Of a stretch of 64,000 nt of DNA, positions 50,687-60,575 are shown piece after piece. Numbering within the stretch: position 1 is the first letter of the stretch; each line of letters opens with the position of its first letter. Source of the DNA: an uncultured Bacteroidales bacterium. Lineage in GTDB: Bacteria > Bacteroidota > Bacteroidia > Bacteroidales > Paludibacteraceae. The position numbers were made by a program, and so were the translations under genes. The notes below the pieces were generated by a model. The model was not told where the DNA came from. It made no database searches and saw only the letters and a program-made list of their open reading frames with translations. Where the stretch lies: assembly GCA_900542355.1 (NCBI GenBank), contig UQNE01000002.1:1-64000 (forward strand), written 5' to 3'.

Positions 50687-52471
50687 ATGAAAAAGACTTT
50701 ATTGGCAGTAGCAGGTATTGCGGCGGCGATGTGCGCTTCAGCGCAAGTAGCCGACTCCGTGCTGATGACAATCAACGGAAAAGGCATTACCGCATCAGAA
50801 TTCTTGTACATCTACGAGAAAAACAACCAAGAGACATCGGTTGACCCTAAAAGCATCGACGAGTACTTGGATTTATTCACTAATTTTAAGTTAAAAGTAA
50901 CCGAAGGTGAAGTACAAGGCATCGATACTACCGCTGCATTCCAAAAAGAGTTGGCGGGCTACCGTGCGCAGGCTACGCCTAAGTATATGCAAGACGAGGC
51001 GGCTGTGGATAGTCTCGTGCGCCTCAGTTACGACCATATCTCACGAGATAGACGCGCAGCCCACATCGCTATTCAGTGTCCGATGAATGCCAACGATTCT
51101 ATCACCAAAGACGCACTGGAGAAAATCAACGATGCGCGTGTACGAGTTACCACGGGTAAGATGATTAAGAAAGGCCGCAAGATGATACAGCAGGCTCCAG
51201 AGAATTTCGAGGATGTGGCACGCGAAGTTTCCAACGACCCGAGTGTACAAGAGAGAGGCGGTGAGTTGGGTTGGATTACGCCGTTCCGCTATGTTTACTC
51301 GCTCGAAGAGGCTGTATGGAACACGCCTGTAGGTGAAGTAAGCGAAGTATTCCGCAGTCCGTTTGGCTTCCATATAGTTCTTGTAGAAGAAGAACGCCCC
51401 CACGAGGAAGTACATGCCGCACATATTATGAAGATGGTACCGCGTGGCAACGACTCGATTGCTGCACTCAAGAAAGCAGAGATCGACTCGATAGCAGGTA
51501 TCGTAACTACCGACAACTTCGCCGAAGTGGCACGCAGCCTGTCTGACGACAAGGGCTCGGCCATGCGCGGAGGTGATTTAGGTTGGTTCGGTAGAGGAGT
51601 GATGGTTACTGCTTTCGAGGAAACGGCTTTTGCTACACAGCCCAGAACTATCAGCGCACCATTTCTGAGCGACTTCGGTTGGCACATTATCTATCAAAAG
51701 GGCACCCGCAATGTGTTGCCGATAGATAGTCTGTATCAATCGATTCTCAAGCAGGTAAAACGCGACGAGCGTATGAAAGAGGCAGATAAGTCGTTTATCG
51801 CCAAGACGCGTGCGGAGTACCAACTATCTGACACTCTTACCGATGCGCAGGTGCGTGCCTACGCCGATGCACACCTCGAAGAGAAATATGCCGACTTGCG
51901 CCACTTGGTGAAAGAGTACCACGATGGTATGGTTCTATTTGAGGTATCCCTGCGTGAGGTGTGGGACAAAGCAGGCAAAGACACTGTAGGCTTGACCGCA
52001 TTCTTTAATCAACACAAGAAAGACTATACTTGGGATGCTCCACGATACAAAGGTTTTGTCGTCTATTGTAAAGACAAGAGCACGATGAAAGCCGCCAAAG
52101 CAATCATCAACAATTCCGAACCCGACTCTGTCGAGAGTTACCTCAACCATCGTCTGAACTTAGACAGTATCACTTATGTCAAGTTCAACCACGGTATGTG
52201 GGAAAAAGGGCAGAACCCCGCAGTGGACAAGTATGGTTTCAAAGATAAGAAAGCCGAATATACTCCTTCTGAGGAGTTTCCTTATGTATTCTGCGTAGGT
52301 AAGTTGCTTAAGGCACCCGAGGAGTACGCAGATGAGCGCGGAAAAGTAACCACCGACTACCAAGATTATTTGGATAAGGAGTGGCTTCAAGCCCTCAGAG
52401 AGAAATACCCCGTTGTTATCAACGAGGCAGTATGGGAGCAACTGAAAAAGGAGTCTGCACCGCAGCAATAA
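50687..52471 (+). CDS. periplasmic peptidyl-prolyl isomerase with two parvulin domains
   Basis: 594 aa with signal peptide (LLAVAGIAAAMCASAQ). SurA/PpiD-like N-terminal helical part (about 18-120) starts NGKGITASEFLYIYEKNNQE. Two parvulin domains: about 120-235 (RGGELGWITPFRYVYSLEEA) and about 240-345 (MRGGDLGWFGRGVMVTAFEE). A third, degenerate C-terminal helical region follows. The two intact parvulin boxes differ from the surA-like gene at 25.8 kb. It is followed by gldG after 27 bp. Confidence 0.9.
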   Translation: MKKTLLAVAGIAAAMCASAQVADSVLMTINGKGITASEFLYIYEKNNQETSVDPKSIDEYLDLFTNFKLKVTEGEVQGIDTTAAFQKELAGYRAQATPKYMQDEAAVDSLVRLSYDHISRDRRAAHIAIQCPMNANDSITKDALEKINDARVRVTTGKMIKKGRKMIQQAPENFEDVAREVSNDPSVQERGGELGWITPFRYVYSLEEAVWNTPVGEVSEVFRSPFGFHIVLVEEERPHEEVHAAHIMKMVPRGNDSIAALKKAEIDSIAGIVTTDNFAEVARSLSDDKGSAMRGGDLGWFGRGVMVTAFEETAFATQPRTISAPFLSDFGWHIIYQKGTRNVLPIDSLYQSILKQVKRDERMKEADKSFIAKTRAEYQLSDTLTDAQVRAYADAHLEEKYADLRHLVKEYHDGMVLFEVSLREVWDKAGKDTVGLTAFFNQHKKDYTWDAPRYKGFVVYCKDKSTMKAAKAIINNSEPDSVESYLNHRLNLDSITYVKFNHGMWEKGQNPAVDKYGFKDKKAEYTPSEEFPYVFCVGKLLKAPEEYADERGKVTTDYQDYLDKEWLQALREKYPVVINEAVWEQLKKESAPQQ

Positions 52472-52498
52472 CACACATCGTAATACACATCTCTTCGA

Positions 52499-54115
52499 TT
52501 GAAACGATATAGTTGGCTCATAGCGATCGCGGGAATTGTACTGCTCAATGTGGCAGTACATTTCTGCGTTGTTCGTTGGGATATGACCGACGACCGACGC
52601 TATAGTCTGAGTGCACCTACCAAGCAACTTCTCTCTCGTTTGGAGCAACCCGTAGAGATAACACTCTACTTGACAGGAGATCTCAACTCAGGCTTTCTGC
52701 GCCTTAAAAAAGCCACCGAAGAGACCGTGGAAGAGATGGAAGTGTACGCCGATATTCGTTTTCGGGTCTTCGATCCCGAGGAAGAGAGTGTACCTAAGCA
52801 ACTGCAACCTATCATCATCCACGAGCGGCAAAAAGACGGCAAGACCGCACAGACCACCGTTTATCCGTATGCCGGAGTACGCTATGGCAACAGAAGTGCC
52901 ATAGTGGGACTGCTGAAAAACAACCGAGGAATGTCGGGAGAGGAGAACCTCAATATCAGCATAGAGAACTTAGAGTATGCTTTTGCAGAGGCAATCCATA
53001 GTCTGCAGCAGACCGAGACACCGCGTATTGCCTTTCTCGAAGGACACGGCGAACTGCCGGAAGAGAATGTATTTGATATCAGCACCGCGCTGAGTAGATA
53101 CTTCCAAATAGACAGAGGCGTATTGGGCGACGACCCACATATCTTAGACGACTACAAAGCGGTAATCATAGCCGACCCGCAGAGTGGTTTCTCAGATGAG
53201 GATAAGTATATCCTCGACCAATATCTGATGCGAGGAGGACGCATTCTGTGGATACTGAACGGAGTAAAATTCTCCAACCAAGTACTTACCGATGAGGGAT
53301 TTACGCCCGTACTACCATTAGATTTGAATCTGACGGATATGCTGTTTCGATACGGGGTGCGCGTCAACCCTGCGCTGCTACAAGATGTGCAGTGCTTGCC
53401 CATACCCGTCAATGTGTCTTCCGACCCGCAGAACCCCAATCTGCAACCTATGCCGTGGTACTATGCACCGTTGCTCTTGACCTCACAGGTCTCGCCTATC
53501 ACACGCAATGTGGCGCAAGTGAGTTGCACTTTCGCCTCGCCGATAGATGTAGTGGGTGGTGAAGACGGCATTCGCAAAGAAGTATTGCTCGCTACATCGT
53601 CTGCCAGCCGACTGATTGCCACCCCCGCAGAGGTAGACTTGACTGACATCAATCCCGATATGCAGACCTTCAAGTATCAGTTCATTCCCGTAGCCTTTGC
53701 CTTAGAGGGAGAATTCGAGTCGGTGTATGCACATCGTATGGTACCCCAAGGCATCAACACACACGACGCGACACTGAGAAAGAGCGTGCGTACACGCCAG
53801 ATCGTAATCAGTTCCGGAAGTATTATTCGCAACGAGATACAGCAGGGGCAGGCTCTGCCCGTAGGCTACGACCGCTACTCCGGAATGCAGTTTGGCAACC
53901 GAGATTTCTTGACCAATGCAGTGCTGTATTTGGCAGATGATGAGGGACTGATAGCCCTGCGCGAGAAGACCATCGCCTTGCGACTGCTAAACGACAAGCG
54001 AGCACACGATGAGCGTACAAAAATACAGATAATCAGCACAATAACGCCTATTCTGCTATTGGTATTGACAGGCGTGATATCCGTACTTGTGCGCAGAAAG
54101 AGATACACACGATGA
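52499..54115 (+). CDS. gldG: GldG-type protein (gliding-associated ABC component)
   Basis: 538 aa from TTG at 52499. N-terminal membrane span (about 5-25), then RWDMTDDRRYSLSAPTKQLL (about 26-45) and LEQPVEITLYLTGDLNSGF. IAFLEGHGELPEENVFDI (about 179-196) is the GldG signature region. A second span lies near the C-terminus (about 507-530). GldG is the periplasmic and membrane part that works with GldA (ATPase) and GldF; neither is in this window. Overlaps the next gene by 4 bp (ATGA). Confidence 0.87.
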   Translation: MKRYSWLIAIAGIVLLNVAVHFCVVRWDMTDDRRYSLSAPTKQLLSRLEQPVEITLYLTGDLNSGFLRLKKATEETVEEMEVYADIRFRVFDPEEESVPKQLQPIIIHERQKDGKTAQTTVYPYAGVRYGNRSAIVGLLKNNRGMSGEENLNISIENLEYAFAEAIHSLQQTETPRIAFLEGHGELPEENVFDISTALSRYFQIDRGVLGDDPHILDDYKAVIIADPQSGFSDEDKYILDQYLMRGGRILWILNGVKFSNQVLTDEGFTPVLPLDLNLTDMLFRYGVRVNPALLQDVQCLPIPVNVSSDPQNPNLQPMPWYYAPLLLTSQVSPITRNVAQVSCTFASPIDVVGGEDGIRKEVLLATSSASRLIATPAEVDLTDINPDMQTFKYQFIPVAFALEGEFESVYAHRMVPQGINTHDATLRKSVRTRQIVISSGSIIRNEIQQGQALPVGYDRYSGMQFGNRDFLTNAVLYLADDEGLIALREKTIALRLLNDKRAHDERTKIQIISTITPILLLVLTGVISVLVRRKRYTR

Positions 54116-55329
54116 AGAAAATACTGGTAAGTATAGTTGCGATGATAATGGCGTGCGCAGGACTGATGTCTTGTGTGCCTACATCTGCGCCCGGCGAACC
54201 GAACTATGCCGATTGCGCCGTGCGTATAGCCCAATCGGAGATGATGCACAACCCCGAACTATGGATGGCAGACTTCCTGAGCAAGCCTAAATGGGACTAT
54301 ACGCAGGGCTTGATCGCCCAAGCCATGCTCGAGACCTATCGGCAGACGGGAGATACCACATACCTAAACTATGTATTGCGGTTTGCAGACTATTTTATAC
54401 AAGACGACGGTAGCATACTCACCTATAAATTAGAGAGTCACAATCTCGACCGCCTAAATGGGGGAAACTTCCTGTTCTTTTTGGATAGTTGCTATCCGGG
54501 AGAGCAAAAATACGCATCGGCAATACGCCTGCTTCGCTCGCAACTGCTCACGCAGCCTCGCACTACGGAAGGCGGTTTTTGGCACAAGCAAATATACCCT
54601 TGGCAGATGTGGTTGGACGGATTGTATATGGCGGAGCCGTTTTATGCCCACTACGCTGTTTGGGCAAACGAGGACAGTATCTACAACGATGTGGTGCGAC
54701 AATTCCATATCGTGGATAAGCATACACTCAATGTCGCTACAGGATTGAATTACCATGGTTGGGACGAGAGTATAGCCCAAGCATGGGCAGACGGCATAAG
54801 CGGTTGTAGCGCACACACATGGGGTAGAGCCGAGGGATGGTATGTGATGGCAATATGTGATGTGCTGGACTATCTGCCTAAGAATCATGCGGGTAGAGAT
54901 GAGTTAATCGCTATCCTCAATCGAGTATGTCGCACGTTGGCAGGCTATCAAGATGCCCAAACCAAGATGTGGTATCAGATACCGGATATGCCCGACGCAG
55001 AGGGCAACTATACCGAGAGTACCTGCACGGCAATGTTCTGCTACGCTATGGCAAAGGGCGCACGAATGGGCTATTTGCCGGAAGAGTATCTCGCCATTGC
55101 TCGCAGTGCCTTTGCAGGAATGTGGGCAAATGCGGTAGAGACCAATGAAGACGGTACACTGAGCCTAAAACGCTGCTGCGCCGTAGCGGGACTGGGAGGT
55201 AATCCTTACCGCAGCGGGACCTACGACTACTATATTAATGAACGCGTGCGCGATGACGACCCGAAAGGTATCGGGCCGCTGATCCTCGCTGCATGGGAAT
55301 TGAATAAATCGAAAGACAAACAACTATGA
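54112..55329 (+). CDS. GH88/GH105-like unsaturated uronyl hydrolase
   Basis: 405 aa lipoprotein: AGLMSC, Cys21. An (alpha/alpha)6 barrel, with WDYTQGLIAQAMLETYRQTG (about 62-81), WLDGLYMAEPFYAHYA (about 164-179), HTWGRAEGWYVMAICDVL (about 230-247) and AVAGLGGNPYRSGTYDYYI. The Asp in WLDG and an acid near WGRAEGWY are expected catalytic residues for GH105. It removes the 4,5-unsaturated uronic acid from the ends of pectin fragments, feeding kduI and kduD downstream. Start overlaps gldG (ATGA). Confidence 0.85.
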   Translation: MKKILVSIVAMIMACAGLMSCVPTSAPGEPNYADCAVRIAQSEMMHNPELWMADFLSKPKWDYTQGLIAQAMLETYRQTGDTTYLNYVLRFADYFIQDDGSILTYKLESHNLDRLNGGNFLFFLDSCYPGEQKYASAIRLLRSQLLTQPRTTEGGFWHKQIYPWQMWLDGLYMAEPFYAHYAVWANEDSIYNDVVRQFHIVDKHTLNVATGLNYHGWDESIAQAWADGISGCSAHTWGRAEGWYVMAICDVLDYLPKNHAGRDELIAILNRVCRTLAGYQDAQTKMWYQIPDMPDAEGNYTESTCTAMFCYAMAKGARMGYLPEEYLAIARSAFAGMWANAVETNEDGTLSLKRCCAVAGLGGNPYRSGTYDYYINERVRDDDPKGIGPLILAAWELNKSKDKQL

Positions 55330-56861
55330 AAAGATTCTTATTGATATGCTCATTGGTACTGACACAGTGGATGTTGGTTACAGCGCAAGAACTGCTTCCC
55401 TATCCGATAGACACCATCAACGGACAGGCTGTCTATCGCTATGAGGTAGAGAAAAGCATTGGTTTGTACCGCATCAGTGTTAATTTCAGCGTCAGCCAAG
55501 AGGATATTATCCGCTGGAATCCTGAACTCAAAGAGCGTGGGCTACACTACGGAGAAACCATCTACATTCCCGTAGCAGGCAAGACTGTTGCGCCTGTAAA
55601 ACACTCAGTAGAACCGGCTGTGAAAGTGGAGAAAGAACCTGTCGAAAAAGCAATGAAAGAGCAACGGCAGATGGTGGGTCAAGCGGAGATTAAGAGCAAT
55701 AAGGTACTCGAAGCCACACGCACAGAGCAGAAGAAAGCAGAGGCAGTTACTCTACCGACTATCGACCCGAAACCTGTGGTAGTTGAAGCGGAGGTTGGTA
55801 CCGCAAATACAGATAGTTTGTCAGCAAAAAATAGTTTAGCAAAGGATAGTGCCACTACGGATAGTTTGGCAGAGAAAGCAGAATACCATGCAGACCTGCA
55901 TATTGCGTTGCTTCTGCCGTTCCAAGCAGGCAATACCAAGCGCGACCAGAATATGGATCGGTTTGTAGATTTCTATGAGGGCGTATTGCTGGCGGTACAG
56001 CAGATGCAGACCCAAGGATTGTCGTTTGCACTGGATGTGTACGACACCGAGAAATCGGATAGCCGCGTGCGCCAACTGATACAAGACGGACAGTTGGAAG
56101 GCGTGGATGCAATCTTAGGTTTGGCATATCCGATGCAACTAATGCAAGCGGGCGAATGGGCGAAAGAGAAGCAAGTGGCCGTGTTAGCACCATTCGTTGA
56201 CCACATCGAGGGCATCGAGAGCAACCCATACATCTTGCAATTCAACCCCTCTCGTCAGCAGGAAGCGCACGCAATGGCGGACTGGTTGGAGCAGAACAAA
56301 GAGCAGGTGAACTGTGTACTTATCGATGCAAAAGACGCCGATATACCGCAGAGTATCAGATACTTGCGTAAGGAGATTACTACAAGAGGTATTCCCTATA
56401 CCACCACTTCGATACGCAATATCCTAAGCGATTCTCTCCAATCGGCTCTAAAAGATGATGTAGAGAATATCTTGATTTTCAATACAGAGAAATACAGCAA
56501 CATTCAGGTATTGATGCCCCTCGTACTGAAGGCACAAGGAGAACATCGGATTACGCTCTATAGCAAGTATTCGTGGGGCAAAGAGAATATCCCGTTGCCC
56601 CAAATCTACACCTCGATTTTTACTGCTAATCAACCCGATACGGCAGAGTACGAGCAGCGTTTTCAACACTATTTCGGACACGAACACAGCACCGAAATGC
56701 CTCGATTTGACTTGCTTGGATACGATTTGATGCATGAATTGGTAGCCTATCTACGAGGCACAGAATATCACGGTTTACAATCGGATATACGCTTTGAGCG
56801 GGTATCGGAGAACGGAGGATGGATCAATACAAACATCGAGATACAACGCAAAAACCGTTGA
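55326..56861 (+). CDS. LysM protein with periplasmic-binding-like domain
   Basis: 511 aa with signal peptide (QWMLVTAQ). LysM near residues 35-90 (VEKSIGLYRISVNFSVSQED, then LHYGETIYIPV). A Lys/Glu/Ala-rich linker (about 91-185) follows. The rest (about 186-500) is a leucine-binding-protein-like fold: LHIALLLPFQAGNTKRDQNM, then DVYDTEKSDSRVRQLIQDG. It may sense or bind a wall-linked ligand; no permease is near it. Overlaps the previous gene (ATGA) and the next (TTGA). Confidence 0.83.
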   Translation: MKRFLLICSLVLTQWMLVTAQELLPYPIDTINGQAVYRYEVEKSIGLYRISVNFSVSQEDIIRWNPELKERGLHYGETIYIPVAGKTVAPVKHSVEPAVKVEKEPVEKAMKEQRQMVGQAEIKSNKVLEATRTEQKKAEAVTLPTIDPKPVVVEAEVGTANTDSLSAKNSLAKDSATTDSLAEKAEYHADLHIALLLPFQAGNTKRDQNMDRFVDFYEGVLLAVQQMQTQGLSFALDVYDTEKSDSRVRQLIQDGQLEGVDAILGLAYPMQLMQAGEWAKEKQVAVLAPFVDHIEGIESNPYILQFNPSRQQEAHAMADWLEQNKEQVNCVLIDAKDADIPQSIRYLRKEITTRGIPYTTTSIRNILSDSLQSALKDDVENILIFNTEKYSNIQVLMPLVLKAQGEHRITLYSKYSWGKENIPLPQIYTSIFTANQPDTAEYEQRFQHYFGHEHSTEMPRFDLLGYDLMHELVAYLRGTEYHGLQSDIRFERVSENGGWINTNIEIQRKNR

Positions 56862-57580
56862 AACAGCACCTGCGACATATTGTGCTATCGGTGGTGTGGC
56901 TATGTTTGGCAGCCGTTTCGATGAGTGCGCAGCCTCGGTTGCGTGTGCCGGAGATGTATGTGGGAGTGCATGGCGGGGTGATTGCTTCGATGGTGCAGTT
57001 CTCACCCACGGTGGCGAATATGTCGCCGATTACCCAAGCGGTAGTGTTGGGAGGAAACGGCGGACTAGTATTCCGCTATAGTGCGCAGAAATGTTGCGCA
57101 GTGCAGGTGGAACTCAACTATATGCAGCGTGGTTGGCGGGAGGCAAACAGCGATGGCTCTTACGCGCGTGCGATACATTATATAGAAGTGCCGTTTTTAA
57201 TGCACATCTATTTCGGGAAACCGTCTTTTAGGGGGTTCATCAACTTAGGTCCGCAAATAGGCTATTGTGTGTACGATGATATGGGGAAAGGCAGCCGGCA
57301 GACAGAATCGACTCACCAATATGCGGCGTTGGATAAGAAATTCGATTGGGGAGCAGCCGGCGGACTGGGGTTCTACTATCGGTCGAAAAATGCAGGGTTG
57401 TATCAGTTGGAGGCACGGTTTAACTACAGTCTTGGCACAATCTTTGCCAATTCAGCAACGGATTATTTCTCGCAGTCGAACTCGATGAACCTGAGTGTGA
57501 ATTTGGCGTGGATGTGGGAAATTAAGCCAAAGAAAAAACAGGTTGCCCCCGCCGGTTGGATACCGATGGAGAAGAAATGA
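56858..57580 (+). CDS. PorT-type outer-membrane protein
   Basis: 240 aa. TTG at 56858 overlaps the stop of the previous gene (TTGA), as in two other gene pairs in this window, and precedes a good signal peptide (HIVLSVVWLCLAAVSMSAQ). The ORF starting at 56819 would add 13 residues. Barrel strands: MYVGVHGGVIASMVQ, LVFRYSAQKCCAVQVELNYMQ, VPFLMHIYFGKPSF, FINLGPQIGYCVYDD, LGFYYRSKNAGLYQLEARFN, and LSVNLAWMWEI. PorT homologues take part in type IX secretion in Porphyromonas, but this one may have another role. Confidence 0.82.
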   Translation: MKQHLRHIVLSVVWLCLAAVSMSAQPRLRVPEMYVGVHGGVIASMVQFSPTVANMSPITQAVVLGGNGGLVFRYSAQKCCAVQVELNYMQRGWREANSDGSYARAIHYIEVPFLMHIYFGKPSFRGFINLGPQIGYCVYDDMGKGSRQTESTHQYAALDKKFDWGAAGGLGFYYRSKNAGLYQLEARFNYSLGTIFANSATDYFSQSNSMNLSVNLAWMWEIKPKKKQVAPAGWIPMEKK

Positions 57581-57703
57581 GGGAACCACAAAAAGCGTGA
57601 CGGTAAAGATAAACGATAAGTGTAAACTGCAGAATATCAACAATATATCTGAATATACAATCACAACCAAATATACGACAAACTAACTAATTACTACAAT
57701 ACA

Positions 57704-58549
57704 ATGAAAACTAACTACGAGATTCGCTACGCAGCAAACCCGACAGATGCCAAGAATTACGACACCGAGCGTTTGCGCAAAGACTTTTTGATTGAGAAAG
57801 TGTTCACCCCGAATGAGGTGAATATGGTGTATTCGATGTACGACCGAATGGTGGTAGGCGGTGCAATGCCCGTAGATGAAGTGTTGCCATTGGAGGCTAT
57901 CGACCCGCTGAAAGCCCCGTATTTTCTCACTCGTCGTGAGATGGGAATCTACAATGTGGGCAAAGGCAAAGGCTTGGTACATGTAGATGGTAAAACCTTT
58001 GAGTTGGACTACAAAGAGGCGTTGTACCTTGGGCGCGGGGATCGTGAGGTATCGTTTGAATCGGCAGATGCCAATTGCCCCGCTTTGTTCTATTTCCTCT
58101 CCGCTACGGCACACACCACCTATCCGGACAAGAAAGTAACGAAGGCAGACGCTGTAGTGGCACATTTGGGCAGTCTCGAAATGTCGAATGAGCGCGATAT
58201 CAACAAGATGATTGTCAATCAGGTGCTGCCGACCTGCCAGTTGCAGATGGGTATGACCGAGTTGGCTCCGGGAAGCGTATGGAACACGATGCCCGCACAT
58301 GTACACTCGCGCCGCATGGAGGCATATTTCTACTTTGAACTGCCTGAGGATCAAGCGATTTGCCATTTTATGGGTGAGGTGAACGAGACTCGCCATATCT
58401 GGATGCGGGGCAACCAAGCCGTACTGTCGCCCGAATGGTCGATTCACAGTGCCGCCGCTACCCACAACTACACTTTTATTTGGGGTATGGCAGGCGAGAA
58501 CTTGGACTACGGAGACCAAGACTTCAGCAAAATCACTGACCTAAAATAA
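57704..58549 (+). CDS. kduI: 5-keto-4-deoxyuronate isomerase
   Basis: 281 aa. Converts 4-deoxy-L-threo-hexosulose uronate to 2,5-diketo-3-deoxygluconate. Cupin fold with metal-binding residues in PAHVHSRRMEAYFYF (about 204-218) and MGEVNETRHIWM (about 231-242), which carry the His and Glu ligands. The N-terminal region RYAANPTDAKNYDTERLRKD is typical of KduI. The next step, by KduD, is the following gene. A convincing antisense ORF of the same length covers it but is a shadow. Confidence 0.95.
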   Translation: MKTNYEIRYAANPTDAKNYDTERLRKDFLIEKVFTPNEVNMVYSMYDRMVVGGAMPVDEVLPLEAIDPLKAPYFLTRREMGIYNVGKGKGLVHVDGKTFELDYKEALYLGRGDREVSFESADANCPALFYFLSATAHTTYPDKKVTKADAVVAHLGSLEMSNERDINKMIVNQVLPTCQLQMGMTELAPGSVWNTMPAHVHSRRMEAYFYFELPEDQAICHFMGEVNETRHIWMRGNQAVLSPEWSIHSAAATHNYTFIWGMAGENLDYGDQDFSKITDLK

Positions 58550-58668
58550 GAGTAGTCGGAAACAGCCCAACAAAAGCAGCCCTTTTGGAGGATAACTTTT
58601 TGCGGACTACTAAAAGTACGGACAAGACCAATCAAACTAACAATAACTAACTAACAATCAACAAAATC

Positions 58669-59472
58669 ATGAACAATCTTTTTTCATTGGCAGGCAAGAA
58701 TGCGTGGATTACAGGCGCATCGTATGGCATTGGTTTCAACATAGCCAAGGCCTTTGTAGAGGCAGGTGTGGAAAACATCATCTTCAATGACATCAATGAG
58801 GCTGCTTTGGAGCGCGGACTGAAGAACTACGCTGACGCAGGCATCAAGAATGTGAAAGGCTATGTGTGCGATGTAACCAAGGAGGACGATGTAAAAGCCC
58901 TTGTGGAGCAGATACACCGCGAGGTAGGACAAATCGATATTCTGGTAAACAATGCGGGTATCATCAAGCGTATCCCGATGCACGAGATGAAACGCGCAGA
59001 GTTTCAACAGGTTATCGATGTCGATTTGGTAGCACCATTCATTGTAAGTTCAGCCGTTCTGCCGGAGATGATGGAGCGTCGTGAGGGCAAGATCATCAAT
59101 ATCTGCTCGATGATGTCGGAATTAGGTCGCGAGACGGTGAGTGCCTACGCTGCAGCGAAGGGCGGTCTGAAGATGCTAACCCGCAATATCTGCTCTGAGT
59201 ACGGCTCGTACAATATCCAGTGCAACGGTATCGGTCCGGGCTACATTGCCACACCACAAACTGCACCGCTGCGTGAGATTCAACCGGACGGCAGTCGTCA
59301 TCCGTTCGACAAATTCATCTGCGCTAAGACTCCTGCAGGTCGTTGGTTAGAGCCGAATGAGTTGGGTGGTCCGGCAGTATTCCTTGCATCACACGCTTCG
59401 GATGCCGTAAACGGACACATCTTGTATGTGGACGGCGGAATCTTGGCTTACATCGGCAAGCAACCGGAGTAA
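58669..59472 (+). CDS. kduD: KduD-type short-chain dehydrogenase
   Basis: 267 aa. Reduces 2,5-diketo-3-deoxygluconate to 2-keto-3-deoxygluconate. NAD(P)-binding TGASYGIGFNIAKAFVEAG (about 15-33), NNAGIIKRIPM, catalytic Ser in ICSMMSELG and YAAAKGG (Tyr, Lys; about 162-168) are intact. C-terminal GIGPGYIATPQT. Gluconate 5-dehydrogenases share these motifs; the operon with kduI favours KduD. Confidence 0.9.
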   Translation: MNNLFSLAGKNAWITGASYGIGFNIAKAFVEAGVENIIFNDINEAALERGLKNYADAGIKNVKGYVCDVTKEDDVKALVEQIHREVGQIDILVNNAGIIKRIPMHEMKRAEFQQVIDVDLVAPFIVSSAVLPEMMERREGKIINICSMMSELGRETVSAYAAAKGGLKMLTRNICSEYGSYNIQCNGIGPGYIATPQTAPLREIQPDGSRHPFDKFICAKTPAGRWLEPNELGGPAVFLASHASDAVNGHILYVDGGILAYIGKQPE

Positions 59473-59524
59473 GGAAAAGGGACGATGGAAGAAGGACATT
59501 GGACAATAGACAAAAGGATTTGAG

Positions 59525-60439
59525 ATGAAGAAGATTCTATATTTTGTAGCATGCTTGTGTGTGTTGGCCGGTTGTCAGCCGACACAGCAAGCACGCGTAT
59601 ATGGGCGATATGTACCTGAGCGCAAGGACGATTTTGCGTGGGAAAACGAGTATGCAGCCTTTCGTATGTACGGACTTGCATTGTTGCCAGAGAACCCGTC
59701 GAATGGTGTGGATCTATGGCTGAAAGCGAGTCCGGAGTTGGTGGTGGACAGTTTCTACTACCGCGAACATACGCTGGGACTGCCGTATCACATCAACTAT
59801 GGTAAGGGGTTGGATTGCTACAAGGTGGCACACACTGTGGGCTGCGGAGGTTTGGCAATCGTATCTGACAGCACCCTGTATGTAGGAGGACCATACTCAT
59901 CGTGGGAGATACTGGAACAGACACCTAACAAACTGGTATTCAAATTGATATACGATAGTCTGTTGGTTTGCAACCAGATTATGAACGGCGAGATAACGAT
60001 TACCGCTGAGGCCGGCAAGATGTTGAACCGTGCGGATGTGGTAGTGAACTGCCCGACGCGTATCGGTCTGCCCCATCTCTATGCGGGCGGGGGTATCTAC
60101 CTGCATGACACGATAGACCACATCATGCAATGCAGTCAATGCGGTGCTATCGCTTATGCAGAGGACGCACTATCGGACAGCCAGGCCGCGAAGATGAACT
60201 ACGAGTACAACGGTTCTACCTCGCAAGGGCGTGATTATGTGGCAGTTATCACACCAGGTGCGACCCGCCAAGAGATTATCGACGGCAGTCTGCTCTCGCT
60301 GCGGAAGTACCATGTGGGCGATACACTCACCTACTATTTCGGTGCTTGCTGGAGCGAATGGAAAGACGGTGAGAAAAGTATGCCGACCGATGATAGTTGG
60401 TTTGACGCCGTGCGTGAGGCTGCCCAAAATATAGAGTAA
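59525..60439 (+). CDS. DUF4861 lipoprotein
   Basis: 304 aa. Lipobox VLAGC, Cys17. DUF4861 proteins cluster with pectin and uronate genes in Bacteroidota. FAWENEYAAFRMYGLAL (about 37-53), GLPYHINYGKGLDCYKV, VGCGGLAIVSDSTLYVGGPY and LTYYFGACWSEWKDGEKS are likely conserved blocks; these and the fold suggest a sugar-binding or hydrolase-like beta-sandwich. Activity unknown. It closes the uronate gene group. Confidence 0.82.
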   Translation: MKKILYFVACLCVLAGCQPTQQARVYGRYVPERKDDFAWENEYAAFRMYGLALLPENPSNGVDLWLKASPELVVDSFYYREHTLGLPYHINYGKGLDCYKVAHTVGCGGLAIVSDSTLYVGGPYSSWEILEQTPNKLVFKLIYDSLLVCNQIMNGEITITAEAGKMLNRADVVVNCPTRIGLPHLYAGGGIYLHDTIDHIMQCSQCGAIAYAEDALSDSQAAKMNYEYNGSTSQGRDYVAVITPGATRQEIIDGSLLSLRKYHVGDTLTYYFGACWSEWKDGEKSMPTDDSWFDAVREAAQNIE

Positions 60440-60442
60440 ACA

Positions 60443-60558
60443 ATAAAAAACATAAATAAAAAGTCGGTTTAAAGACCGCGTTAGCATTCGATTAGGTCTC
60501 GACAAGGTCTCGACAAAATCCGCTATTCGATGAGATACTATTTATTTATGTTTTTTAT
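60443..60558. repeat. iteron element, copy D, inside an 18-bp inverted repeat
   Basis: ATAAAAAACATAAATAAA at 60443-60460 and its exact inverse at 60541-60558. Between them lie 11-bp units read in the opposite direction to copies A-C: CGATTAGGTCT, CGACAAGGTCT, CGACAAAATCC (60489-60521). It fills the gap between DUF4861 and the glycosyltransferase 9 gene. Confidence 0.75.
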
Positions 60559-60575
60559 CAGAAAATGATTAGGCA

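Noticed and set aside
57683..58519. 278-codon minus-strand ORF over kduI
   Set aside because: Same length as kduI and lacks any recognised motif; shadow of a strongly biased coding sequence.
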